Shown one piece after another: positions 1 through 7,111 of a DNA stretch of 14,075 bases. Within the stretch, counting starts at the first letter, position 1. Every line of letters begins with the position of its first letter. A program made the position numbers and the translations under genes. Under the pieces are notes generated by a model that was not told the origin of the DNA, did not search any database, and saw nothing but the letters and a program-made list of their open reading frames with translations. This DNA comes from Candidatus Aminicenantota bacterium (lineage in GTDB: Bacteria > Acidobacteriota > Aminicenantia > S016-38): contig JAMOUL010000064.1 in NCBI GenBank assembly GCA_027062035.1, positions 1 through 14,075 on the forward strand, read 5' to 3'.

Positions 1-1
1 T

Positions 2-1078
2 CTCAGGAAGGAATTCGAAGCCCTTATGGGAAACAATTATTTAAAACTGAAAAGACGGGCAGTAATATATCTTATGAATGAGATAATCCCCTATCCCTTC
101 CAGGCGAATTTCTTCCCCCTTCCCCAGCGTGTAAAAATGGAGTGCCTCCGTGATTTTGTAAATGCGTATCATTCCCCTTCAAAGGCAACTCCGGGAAACT
201 TTGAAGAGTGGCTCTTAAGTACCTTTGGAGAAGCCATGTGCAAATACTTCTTTTTTCCTTATAATAGAAAATTCTGGGGAATTGATCTGAAGAAAATATC
301 ATCTCAATGGGCAGAATGGGCCATTCCGAAACCATCAATAGACGAAATTTACCTTGGTTCCCAGGGAAAAATAGTGGAAGGAATGGGGTATAACCCTGAG
401 TTTTTATACCCAAAAAGGGGAGGTGCTTACGTCTTTTTTAAAGAATACGCCCGGGGAATCAAGGTTATGGAAAACACTGTAATAAACGAAATCGATACAG
501 AAAAAAAGAAAATATACACAAATGGGGGAGAAATTAAATACGACGTACTCTTTTCCACCATTCCACTGGTGGAATTTGTCAGGTTAATAAAACCCGAGGA
601 TGATATACTGCTTCTTGCTTCCCGCATTCTGAAAGCGAACCCTGTAACCGTTTTTAATGTTGGATTTGAGGGCGAAGTTCCAGAATATCACTGGATTTAT
701 TTTCCAGAGGAAAGATTTTCTTTCTTCAGATTGGGATTTTATTCCAATTTTTCTCCCTTTATGGCACCGAAGGGAGCTCACTCACTGTATCTTGAATTCA
801 GTGGCAGAGAAAGGAACGAATCAGACCTCAATAATGCAATCGAAATTCTGAAAAAAGAAGGGTTGCTCAGCGGAAAGATTCGCCTGTTTCAGAAAATATT
901 TATTCCCCATGCATATCCAATACCTACAAGGGAAGCAGTTCTTATAAAGGATGGTCTCGAAAGTTTTCTGGAAGAGCGAAATATCTATATAGCGGGTAGA
1001 GCTGGAAGCTGGGAATATCTCAGCACAGAAGGTTCTATCCTCAGCGGGAAAAGGGCCGTGAAGAAATTTACAGGTTAA
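2..1078 (+). CDS. FAD-dependent amine-oxidase-like oxidoreductase, 5' partial
   Basis: This is the C-terminal part of a flavoprotein related to protoporphyrinogen oxidase and UDP-galactopyranose-mutase-like enzymes (COG1232 type). The frame is open from base 2 through the ATG at 26 with no obvious ribosome site, so the true start and the Rossmann GxGxxG FAD-binding segment lie outside the window. Counting from the ATG at 26, family-like segments are YPFQANF (about 23-29), NFEEWLLSTFG followed by FFPYNRKFW (about 58-84), and GYNPEFLYPKRGGAYVFF (about 121-138). Near the C-terminus AGRAGSWEYLSTEGSILSG is the usual FAD-closing motif, so the C-terminus looks intact. The substrate cannot be told; relatives occur in polysaccharide, carotenoid and porphyrin pathways. 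The stop overlaps the convergent dehydrogenase gene by 11 bp. Family assignment is fairly sure, function is not. Confidence 0.8.
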   Translation, partial: LRKEFEALMGNNYLKLKRRAVIYLMNEIIPYPFQANFFPLPQRVKMECLRDFVNAYHSPSKATPGNFEEWLLSTFGEAMCKYFFFPYNRKFWGIDLKKISSQWAEWAIPKPSIDEIYLGSQGKIVEGMGYNPEFLYPKRGGAYVFFKEYARGIKVMENTVINEIDTEKKKIYTNGGEIKYDVLFSTIPLVEFVRLIKPEDDILLLASRILKANPVTVFNVGFEGEVPEYHWIYFPEERFSFFRLGFYSNFSPFMAPKGAHSLYLEFSGRERNESDLNNAIEILKKEGLLSGKIRLFQKIFIPHAYPIPTREAVLIKDGLESFLEERNIYIAGRAGSWEYLSTEGSILSGKRAVKKFTG

Positions 1079-2150
1079 ACTCCAGACCCAGTTCCTGGCA
1101 TATGTCCTTTATGTTTTCGTAAACCTTATAGTACAGGGGAACCGTTTTCTGTCGTTCGTCGGCCTTTTCGAATTCCTTTTCACCATGTATATATATCCTA
1201 TCCTTTCCCTCGGCTCTTGGAGCGTTCTTAAGCATTCTTATGATGTTATCCATGTTTGAAGAAATTTCCTCAAGGCCCACAAAGGCTTCCGGGGAAATTG
1301 CCCCAAGGAAATGACACACATTGGGAGGTTCGCCCTTTCTTCCATAGACATCGGTTCCCCATGCTCCGGATGAAAAAACTCCTGAAAGGATATCCACCAG
1401 AAGCGCAAGACCATATCCCTTATGTCCACCTGTTAATTCTTCAGCTCCTCCAAGAGGCAGAAGACCTCCTCCCTTCCTTTCCAGAAGATTATTTAGAACC
1501 CTGGAAGGATCATCTGTGGGAACCCCCCTCTCGTCTGTAGCCCACATAAGGGGAATCTTCTTACCGAGTCTATTGTAAACTTCCAGCTTCCCCCTTGGAA
1601 CAGTGGAAGTTGCCATATCAAGCACAAATGGACGCTCTTCCTTTGCCGGAACCGCCACAGATATAGGATTTGTACCCAGAACGGCATCCTTTCCATTGGT
1701 GGGAATAACAAGAGGTGCAGCATTGGTAAGTGAAATTCCTATTAATCCCTCATTTAAAGCCATCATGGAGTAATATCCTGCTATGCCGTAATGATTGGAA
1801 TTACGAATTGCAGCAAAACACACATAGTTTTCCTTTGCCTTTTGAATGCACTTTTCCATGGTCTTATAGGCCACGACCTGTCCCATTCCTGCACCACCGT
1901 CTACAACCATGGAAACCGGGGTTTCCTTTACTATGGTAATCTTTGTTCTGGGTTTCATTATTCCTTTTCTTATTCCATCAACATATCTTTTTAGCCTCGC
2001 TACACCGTGGGAATCTATACCCCTTCTGTCAGCAGCAATAAGAACATCTGCGATTATTTCCCCATCCTCTCTGGGCACTCCCAGTTTCTCAAAAACGTTC
2101 ACCACAGTGGCGAAAAGGTCATTAATCTTAACAGGTATCCATTCCTGCAT
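1068..2150 (-). CDS. Ldh2-family malate/L-lactate (ureidoglycolate) dehydrogenase
   Basis: A 360-residue protein with the full length and motifs of the Ldh2 family (COG2055), cytoplasmic NAD(P)-dependent 2-hydroxyacid dehydrogenases unrelated to classical MDH/LDH. Visible motifs are DSHGVARL (residues 46-53), NSNHYG with the conserved His-120, GTNPISVAVP and LDMATSTVPRGK in the nucleotide-binding part, and GGHKGYGLAL near residue 240. Malate, lactate, ureidoglycolate, sulfolactate and dehydrogluconate enzymes share these motifs, so the substrate is undetermined. The ATG at 2150 is preceded by a good Shine-Dalgarno (complement of 2157-2161) at 6-nt spacing, and the N-terminus aligns with the family. 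It lies 95 bp downstream of batE on the same strand and may be read from its own weak promoter or by read-through. Its 3' end overlaps the opposing oxidoreductase gene. Confidence 0.92.
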   Translation of the reverse strand: MQEWIPVKINDLFATVVNVFEKLGVPREDGEIIADVLIAADRRGIDSHGVARLKRYVDGIRKGIMKPRTKITIVKETPVSMVVDGGAGMGQVVAYKTMEKCIQKAKENYVCFAAIRNSNHYGIAGYYSMMALNEGLIGISLTNAAPLVIPTNGKDAVLGTNPISVAVPAKEERPFVLDMATSTVPRGKLEVYNRLGKKIPLMWATDERGVPTDDPSRVLNNLLERKGGGLLPLGGAEELTGGHKGYGLALLVDILSGVFSSGAWGTDVYGRKGEPPNVCHFLGAISPEAFVGLEEISSNMDNIIRMLKNAPRAEGKDRIYIHGEKEFEKADERQKTVPLYYKVYENIKDICQELGLEFNL

Positions 2151-2189
2151 ATTTAACCTCCAAAAACTTCATACTTCACTTATACTTAA

Positions 2190-2217
2190 ATTTTACTCCT
2201 GGAAATCCAAAATGCAA
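2190..2217 (-). promoter_or_regulatory. Possible weak promoter for the Ldh2-family gene
   Basis: In the 95-bp gap between batE and the dehydrogenase gene the minus strand reads TTGCAT (complement of 2212-2217), a 16-nt spacer, then TAAAAT (complement of 2190-2195). The -10 box matches 5 of 6 consensus bases and the -35 box 3 of 6. It sits about 40 nt before the ATG. The region is A/T-rich, so chance is a real alternative. Confidence 0.3.
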
Positions 2218-2245
2218 TTAATAAAAAATTTTCTGGTATCGGATA

Positions 2246-2890
2246 CTATAGATTTCTTATAAGCCGAAGGGTCTCCCTCTGCAGCCAGCCAATCCCTCCC
2301 CATGATGTTTCCACCTCAACCCAGTGGTCCATAACCCCTATTACCTTAAATTCCATCCCTGCCTTAACCCTTCCCACCGGAGTTTCCTTCCTGGGCTCCG
2401 AATACATGGAAGTGTCCTTTATAACAACGCAAACTTCGGGATTCCTGTAAGACTTCCATTGATAAAAGGAAAAGACAAATAACACCAGACTGGCAAACAA
2501 AAGAAATCCTGCAATAACAGGCTTAAAGAATCTCATCCCGACAAAGGCGCAAAATGCTATGTATAAAACCAGAAAGGCAAAGACAATCAGGAAAAGTACT
2601 GCGAAAAGATTGGGAGCAAAAAGGGATGGTCTGGGTTCAAAGTTAATGTTCTCCTGGGGAATTCCAAGCTTCCTCTTAGCCGTTTTAATGTTTTCCTCAG
2701 CCTGATAATCCCCTGGATTTATAAGGGCAGCCATTCTCCACCAGTATATTGCCTCGGCATACTCGCCCTTTTCATATTTGATCACCCCGATGTTATAGGC
2801 AATGTTCCCGGAGTGGGTCATGTGAAATTGCTGGAGCAATTCCTTCTCTCCAGGATTTATCAAAAAGAGCATGAGAAGAAGCGCCTTCAT
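2246..2890 (-). CDS. batE: BatE-like TPR and SH3-domain membrane protein
   Basis: This 214-residue protein closes the Bat cluster. Residues 1-11 are hydrophobic and look like a signal or anchor segment. Residues 28-60 read as one tetratricopeptide repeat (AYNIGVIKYEKGEYAEAIYWW), a protein-binding helical pair. Two membrane segments follow (about 95-117 and 124-142). The C-terminus (about 152-210) resembles a bacterial SH3 domain: VVIKDTSMYSEP opens it, with GMEFKVIGVMDHWVEVE and GGIGWL later. TPR, two TMs and SH3 is the arrangement of BatE, assigned here from that architecture plus position after batD. Both soluble parts are predicted on the same side, probably outside the cytoplasm. The start overlaps the batD stop by four bases (ATGA) and has a GAGGTG ribosome site. 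The stop is TAG. Confidence 0.75.
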   Translation of the reverse strand: MKALLLMLFLINPGEKELLQQFHMTHSGNIAYNIGVIKYEKGEYAEAIYWWRMAALINPGDYQAEENIKTAKRKLGIPQENINFEPRPSLFAPNLFAVLFLIVFAFLVLYIAFCAFVGMRFFKPVIAGFLLFASLVLFVFSFYQWKSYRNPEVCVVIKDTSMYSEPRKETPVGRVKAGMEFKVIGVMDHWVEVETSWGGIGWLQRETLRLIRNL

Positions 2891-3999
2891 CTTTTCACCT
2901 CGAATTTCTTCTTTGCCTCCTCCAATAATTTTTTCCTTTCCTGCAGGGAATCTGCAAAGGGAGAAAATCGAATATGATCCAGTTTTGACCTGAATGGTTC
3001 ATTCTCAGAAAAAAGTCGGGCAAGACGGGAATAGAATTCCTCTTTATTAAGGTATTCCATATCCTCTTCCAGAAGGTTTATTTCCTTGACAGGATTTGGA
3101 GAGGATCCAAGCCTGGGCTTTAAAATTACTATAATGGAAACCACAAGTATTAGAACAAGAAAGAAAAACACACCCCAATAAAACCTGCTGGAAAAAAGAG
3201 GGGAAAATTCCCTGAATCCATTCCTGAACCCGAAAATATCATAGCTTTTCTGCGATTCCTGCCTGACAAGTTTAAAGGATGGAGTTTTAACCACCTTAAT
3301 CTTTCGGGTCTCGGGATCAAATATTTTGTAGGAAAAACCCTCTCCTGAAACGGTTTTTCCCCTCGTCAGATATATAAAGGTCTTCTTTCCCGACAATCTT
3401 TTATTTTCAAACACCTTCTGAACTGACGCCCCCACAAAAACAAGATTGCCCTTCAACTTAAGCACCTCAGGAGGTGGCAAAAGATCCAGATTTCCATACC
3501 CTTCAGCTACAAGTTCCAGCTTCCCTTCCTCAGGAGTTATCCTGAGGGAAAGGTTTAATTTACCCACCCAGTCAACCTTTTCAGGAATGGGAAGAATTTT
3601 AATCTTGAGTCTATTTCCTGTGGAAACGTATTTTTTACCCTTTATATATATCCTGGCAACTCCATCTCCTATTTCGAGCACTCCCGAATGCTGAGGGAAA
3701 AGGGCAAAGGCTTTTACAGAATAGGCCCAGCAACCTTTTCTGACCGTATTAAGAAAGGCAACCCTGCGAAGAGGAGTAACTTCTTCCATCCAGAATCCAT
3801 TGAAAGAGGGCAGTCTTTCCCAATCCACCCTTTCCGGTCTCTGGGAACACGCCACCCATGTTGTCAGGATAACCTGCTGGCCCTGATAAACAATTTTTTT
3901 ATCGACAGTATTATAAAGAACAGGGAATGCAAAAAGGAGATAAAGAGGCAATAACAGAATTACCAATCCCTTTGCTGTGATTTTCCCTTTGGATTCCAC
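2887..3999 (-). CDS. batD: BatD-like extracytoplasmic beta-domain protein with one C-terminal TM
   Basis: A 370-residue protein with an N-terminal signal-like segment (Lys-rich start, hydrophobic about 12-28), a long beta-rich extracytoplasmic region, one TM at about 274-293, and a charged, helical cytoplasmic tail of 77 residues. The segment LPSFNGFWMEE (about 63-73) resembles the P-x-F-x-GF motif of BatD (BaeD/oxygen-tolerance) proteins, and its place between the TPR genes batC and batE agrees. It is short for BatD, which often exceeds 500 residues, so one of the usual beta domains is probably missing. The start is uncertain: the GTG at 3999 gives a 40-bp overlap with batC and has a GGAGG site 13 nt upstream. 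The next option, a TTG at codon 12, has poorer spacing and would remove the basic signal-peptide head. Confidence 0.72.
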   Translation of the reverse strand: MESKGKITAKGLVILLLPLYLLFAFPVLYNTVDKKIVYQGQQVILTTWVACSQRPERVDWERLPSFNGFWMEEVTPLRRVAFLNTVRKGCWAYSVKAFALFPQHSGVLEIGDGVARIYIKGKKYVSTGNRLKIKILPIPEKVDWVGKLNLSLRITPEEGKLELVAEGYGNLDLLPPPEVLKLKGNLVFVGASVQKVFENKRLSGKKTFIYLTRGKTVSGEGFSYKIFDPETRKIKVVKTPSFKLVRQESQKSYDIFGFRNGFREFSPLFSSRFYWGVFFFLVLILVVSIIVILKPRLGSSPNPVKEINLLEEDMEYLNKEEFYSRLARLFSENEPFRSKLDHIRFSPFADSLQERKKLLEEAKKKFEVKR

Positions 4000-4487
4000 C
4001 TTTTCTTGAAGACCTCCTTCTCCTTTTTCTTTAGAAATTCCATTATAACATCTGGAACAGGCTTTAGCGAAGGAGGTTCCTCCTTTTGAAGTTTTTGCAA
4101 TGCAAGTTCCAGATTTATCTTGGCAGGAAGATAATATGGGTTATATTTCAGGGCTGCAATATACTGCTCTATTGCCTTTTTATATCTTCCCTGACGATAA
4201 TAAACGTTTCCCAGATTGAATACCGCTCTGTAGTCCTCCTTCATTTTCAGATACTTCTGAAATTCCCTTTCTGCGCTCTCGTAATTTCCAAGCATATAGA
4301 ATGCGCATCCAGCATTAAAGTGAAGTTCAGGTAGATCCCTTTTCTTCAGGGCCTTCAAATAATAATCCAGTGCCTTTCTATAATGACTGTCCCTGTAAGC
4401 CGCATTCCCCTTCTCCACCATTATAGCTACCGGCTCAAACCAGTGAAAAAATAGCAATAAGGGAATTACAAAGATCAGTTTTCTCAT
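3960..4487 (-). CDS. batC: BatC-like TPR protein
   Basis: This 175-residue protein has an N-terminal hydrophobic segment (about 3-17) fitting a signal peptide or anchor, then about three tetratricopeptide repeats (roughly 23-50, 54-85 and 86-120). The clearest is AVFNLGNVYYRQGRYKKAIEQY. A Lys/Glu-rich tail ends in QQRDW. A basic tail closing with K/R-D-W is a recurring end of BatC proteins and of the C-terminal part of fused BatB-BatC proteins, which supports the assignment more than the TPRs alone. It probably docks other Bat proteins on the outer face of the inner membrane; that role is inferred from the family. The ATG overlaps the batB stop (ATGA) and has a GGGAG site. Its 3' end overlaps batD by 40 bp. 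Confidence 0.75.
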   Translation of the reverse strand: MRKLIFVIPLLLFFHWFEPVAIMVEKGNAAYRDSHYRKALDYYLKALKKRDLPELHFNAGCAFYMLGNYESAEREFQKYLKMKEDYRAVFNLGNVYYRQGRYKKAIEQYIAALKYNPYYLPAKINLELALQKLQKEEPPSLKPVPDVIMEFLKKKEKEVFKKRWNPKGKSQQRDW

Positions 4488-5434
4488 CTTCTCTCCCAGT
4501 AGAACATAAGCGATAGAAAGACAAAAAACAGAAATGTGAAAATATAGGCCCTTGGAACGGAATAGGTTATGTAATGGAATCTGGAAACTTCCTCTGCCCC
4601 CTCCTCGATTCTTTTTACCACCTCCATGGGAGAAATCTCCTCCACCAGAAGAAGTTCTGCCCTTAGCTCCGATGAAAGCCTTTCAAGCTCAGATTTTCTT
4701 AAATAGGTAATTACCTCCTTCCCGGAAGGGTCCTTTTTCACGCTGCCATCAGGCAAAATTATCCTCCCTCCCCGGGGTGTTCCGATTCCCACAACAAAGG
4801 TTCGCACACCCAGTTTTCCCAGGGTTACAGCACTTTCTTCCCAGCCCTTACCGAAAAATTCACCATCGGTGATAATAATAAGGGCCTTACCCCTTTTCGG
4901 AGCTCTCTCTATCATATCCACTGCCTTCTGTAGAGCTCTGTTCATATCAGTGCCCTGTTCCAGAACCTCTGGTTCAAGGAATTCCAGGATCTTTAAAAAT
5001 CCCCCTGCTGAAGAGGTAAGAGGACTGAAAACCCTTGCTTCTCCAGCGAACCCTATCACAGCAAATCTATCCCCCTTTCCTCGACTGACCAGTTCCCTGA
5101 TTATAAGCTTGGCTACTGCAAGCCTGCTGGGCACAACATCCCTGCATAGCATACTATTTGAAAGGTCCAGCAGAAAAATCAGATCCTTCCCGGAAACTTC
5201 CACCTTTTTTCTACCCTCACCCCACGTAGGAGAAATTATGGCTATACAGATAGAGACAATTGCAAGAAGCAGAAAAATCTGCCTCAATATTGGTGAACGG
5301 GGCCTTTCCAGCATATTTAGATTTCTGGCTCCGGAAATTTTCTTTCGCTTAACCCACCACCTCAGGAAGTACACAGAAAACAGCCCTAAAAGAATCGGGA
5401 AAACCCACCACATGCTCAACCTTTCAAAGCCCAT
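4484..5434 (-). CDS. batB: BatB-like membrane-anchored von Willebrand A protein
   Basis: A 316-residue protein with two N-terminal TMs (about 9-25 and 50-68), a von Willebrand A domain, and a C-terminal TM close to the RR end. The MIDAS metal site is complete: DLSNS (Asp-90, Ser-92, Ser-94), the Thr of QGTD (Thr-162) and ITDGE (Asp-190). The run G-I-G-T-P-R-G-G-R-I-I-L-P-D-G-S, a Lys-Asp-x-x-Gly step and then V-I-T-x-L matches the loop typical of BatB rather than BatA. The VWA domain should bind a partner acidic residue through Mg2+. I place the start at the ATG at 5434 because an ideal GGAGG lies 7 nt upstream and it shares a base with the batA stop (TAATG). An in-frame ATG at 5473 would add 13 residues inside batA and lacks this support. 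Confidence 0.88.
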   Translation of the reverse strand: MGFERLSMWWVFPILLGLFSVYFLRWWVKRKKISGARNLNMLERPRSPILRQIFLLLAIVSICIAIISPTWGEGRKKVEVSGKDLIFLLDLSNSMLCRDVVPSRLAVAKLIIRELVSRGKGDRFAVIGFAGEARVFSPLTSSAGGFLKILEFLEPEVLEQGTDMNRALQKAVDMIERAPKRGKALIIITDGEFFGKGWEESAVTLGKLGVRTFVVGIGTPRGGRIILPDGSVKKDPSGKEVITYLRKSELERLSSELRAELLLVEEISPMEVVKRIEEGAEEVSRFHYITYSVPRAYIFTFLFFVFLSLMFYWERR

Positions 5435-6408
5435 TATGGAACCTCCGGAAATCCGGCCTTTATGGCAAGCCATACAAAAAGCACCAGAAGAATAAAGAAA
5501 TTGAGCTGGTTGTATACCGGTCTATAAGTCGAACTTATTTTTATCCTCGCCTTCCTCTTTTCCATCTTATCTATTTCCCTGAAGATTTCCTTTAATCCTC
5601 GGGGATCTTCTGCACGAAAATATCTACCTCCGGTAAGCTCAGCTATCCGCGTTAGAACCTCCTCATCTATGCTCACCCTTTTTTCTATATATCTAACACC
5701 TATACCTACTTCTATAGGAATTTTTGCCACCCCGCGTCTTCCCACTCCTATAGCGTAGATCTTTACTCCGGCCTTTCGGGCAAAACTCGCTGCATCCAGT
5801 GGGGAAATCTCCCCTTTATTGTTCACTCCGTCGGTGAGAAGGATCATTACCCTGGCAGCTCTGCTCTCCTGGAGATCAGTAACTGCCTCGGCTATAGCAA
5901 GGCCCAGAGCTGTTCCATCCTCTATTTCGCCTATTTTTAATTCCCTTAATGACCCGAGAAGAAAATTCCTATCAAGGGTAAGGGGGCATATCAAAAGGGG
6001 AGCACCAGCAAAGGCCACCAGCCCTATTCTATCTGCTTCCCTTTTTGAGATAAACTCCTCTATAACCTTTCTTGCCACTTCAAATCTGTTTCTGGGAGCG
6101 AAATCCTCAGCTGCCATTGACCTCGAAATATCAAGGGCTATCATTATGTCTATTCCAGGAAGATATACTTCCCTGTATTTAGAGGAAAGGGAAAGTTCCG
6201 CACTGGAAAGAATTGATATAATGAGAACTGTATAAAGCAGGGCTTCAGGAACCTTTAACAGATATTTAAGATAAGCAGGTGTGGCCATTTCATAGAATCG
6301 TATATACCCCAGGCCCACGCTACTCCTTTTTCTTTTCGAGATGTATAAAACAACTGCTGCTATCAACACAGGAATAAGAAGCAAAAACTCAGGTCTCTGA
6401 AATTTCAT
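5434..6408 (-). CDS. batA: BatA-like membrane-anchored von Willebrand A protein
   Basis: A 324-residue protein with TMs at about 7-23 and 54-72, a cytoplasm-external VWA domain, and a C-terminal TM at about 301-317. The sequence GIDIMIALDISRSMAAEDF is the BatA signature. The MIDAS is complete: Asp-93, Ser-95, Ser-97, Thr-165 in EDGTALG and Asp-193 in LLTDGVNNKGE. Length and order match the family (COG2304). BatA and BatB are thought to form a membrane complex with TPR partners and to work with MoxR; the name comes from Bacteroides aerotolerance, and the molecular task is still unsettled. The ATG at 6408 has an AGGAG site 7 nt upstream and starts 20 bp inside the preceding gene. The stop overlaps the batB ATG by one base. 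Confidence 0.92.
   Translation of the reverse strand: MKFQRPEFLLLIPVLIAAVVLYISKRKRSSVGLGYIRFYEMATPAYLKYLLKVPEALLYTVLIISILSSAELSLSSKYREVYLPGIDIMIALDISRSMAAEDFAPRNRFEVARKVIEEFISKREADRIGLVAFAGAPLLICPLTLDRNFLLGSLRELKIGEIEDGTALGLAIAEAVTDLQESRAARVMILLTDGVNNKGEISPLDAASFARKAGVKIYAIGVGRRGVAKIPIEVGIGVRYIEKRVSIDEEVLTRIAELTGGRYFRAEDPRGLKEIFREIDKMEKRKARIKISSTYRPVYNQLNFFILLVLFVWLAIKAGFPEVP
5441..5446 (-). promoter_or_regulatory. Shine-Dalgarno site that fixes the batB start
   Basis: The minus strand reads GGAGGT here (complement of 5441-5446). GGAGG ends 7 nt before the ATG at 5434, ideal spacing. It lies within the last codons of batA, so it supports coupled translation and the shorter batB start. Confidence 0.75.
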
Positions 6409-7111
6409 TTTCCCTCTCCTTAAGGTACGTTCGGGCCAGGTTCAAATCCTTCTCTGCGGTTTTTAAATTTACTGGAACCCCACCGAACCTGACAAGTTCC
6501 GCTCTTTTAACTACGTCCCCTATCCACTCCTCAACTTTATCCCTCAATTCTCCTGATGTCATGGAAAGGGCTGGTAAATTGAATTTTCTCTGCAGGTATT
6601 TTCTGAGAGAAAAACTCAACGTAGTATAAAACCCATCCATATCCTTTGAAGATAGCTTTTCTTCTGCATTTACAAGGGAAACCCCCAGTTCCTCCTCCGG
6701 GGTCAACTCCCTAATTTCTCCTCTTCTCATCAAAAGATAGACCACCCCGATCATAAGAAAGAAGAACAGCACTATCCCAACCCGGATGAGAATCCAGCGC
6801 GGATTTCCTCTGATCGAAAGTGGTCCTATAATTTCCTGCAGTTCTTCTCCGCCCTTCAGAACCGATACAACTTCAATGTCGTAAAGCCTGTCTCCTATTT
6901 TGATGGTATAGTTCCCCGGCTCATAGATGGTTAAGGTATATCTGTAAACTTCCCCTCTTTTAACCTTGCTCAATAGATAAACAGGTTTATCAAACATAAC
7001 ATCCCTTTTACTCTCAATAATCACAGGCTCCCCCACGGTAATTCTCTCCACACCGGATGGGGAAGCAGCAAACAGTATGGTCAAAGGAAGAAGGAGTAAA
7101 AATCTCTTCAT
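6389..7111 (-). CDS. Bat-operon single-pass membrane protein (DUF4381/BatD-tail-like)
   Basis: I do not recognise a named gene. The 240-residue protein has a signal peptide (about 1-17, hydrophobic, ending near AAS), a small beta-rich extracytoplasmic domain (about 20-84), the segment EIIGPLSIRGNPRW before one TM (about 106-128), and a helical cytoplasmic domain (about 135-240). That domain contains FYTTLSFSLRKYLQRKF and MTSGELRDKVEEW, which resemble the helical tail seen in DUF4381 proteins and in the C-termini of long BatD proteins. A protein of this plan is often found between the DUF58 and batA genes. I infer that it links the extracytoplasmic Bat proteins to cytoplasmic MoxR or DUF58. 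Its ATG overlaps the DUF58 stop (ATGA), with an AGGAG site 6 nt upstream. Confidence 0.7.
   Translation of the reverse strand: MKRFLLLLPLTILFAASPSGVERITVGEPVIIESKRDVMFDKPVYLLSKVKRGEVYRYTLTIYEPGNYTIKIGDRLYDIEVVSVLKGGEELQEIIGPLSIRGNPRWILIRVGIVLFFFLMIGVVYLLMRRGEIRELTPEEELGVSLVNAEEKLSSKDMDGFYTTLSFSLRKYLQRKFNLPALSMTSGELRDKVEEWIGDVVKRAELVRFGGVPVNLKTAEKDLNLARTYLKERENEISET

Noticed and set aside
2236..2246. Possible terminator at the end of batE (GTATC-C-GATAC followed by a T-run on the minus strand)
   Set aside because: The palindrome leaves only about three pairable bases once a loop is allowed, too weak for an intrinsic terminator.
5435..5473. N-terminal extension of batB to the ATG at 5473
   Set aside because: It would overlap batA by 40 bp and adds a polar, non-family-like head; the ATG at 5434 has an ideal ribosome site and a TAATG junction.
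4869..5495. Open + strand frame of 208 codons opposite batB
   Set aside because: It is antisense to a clear VWA gene, has no recognisable domain, and its composition is what the reverse complement of batB gives.
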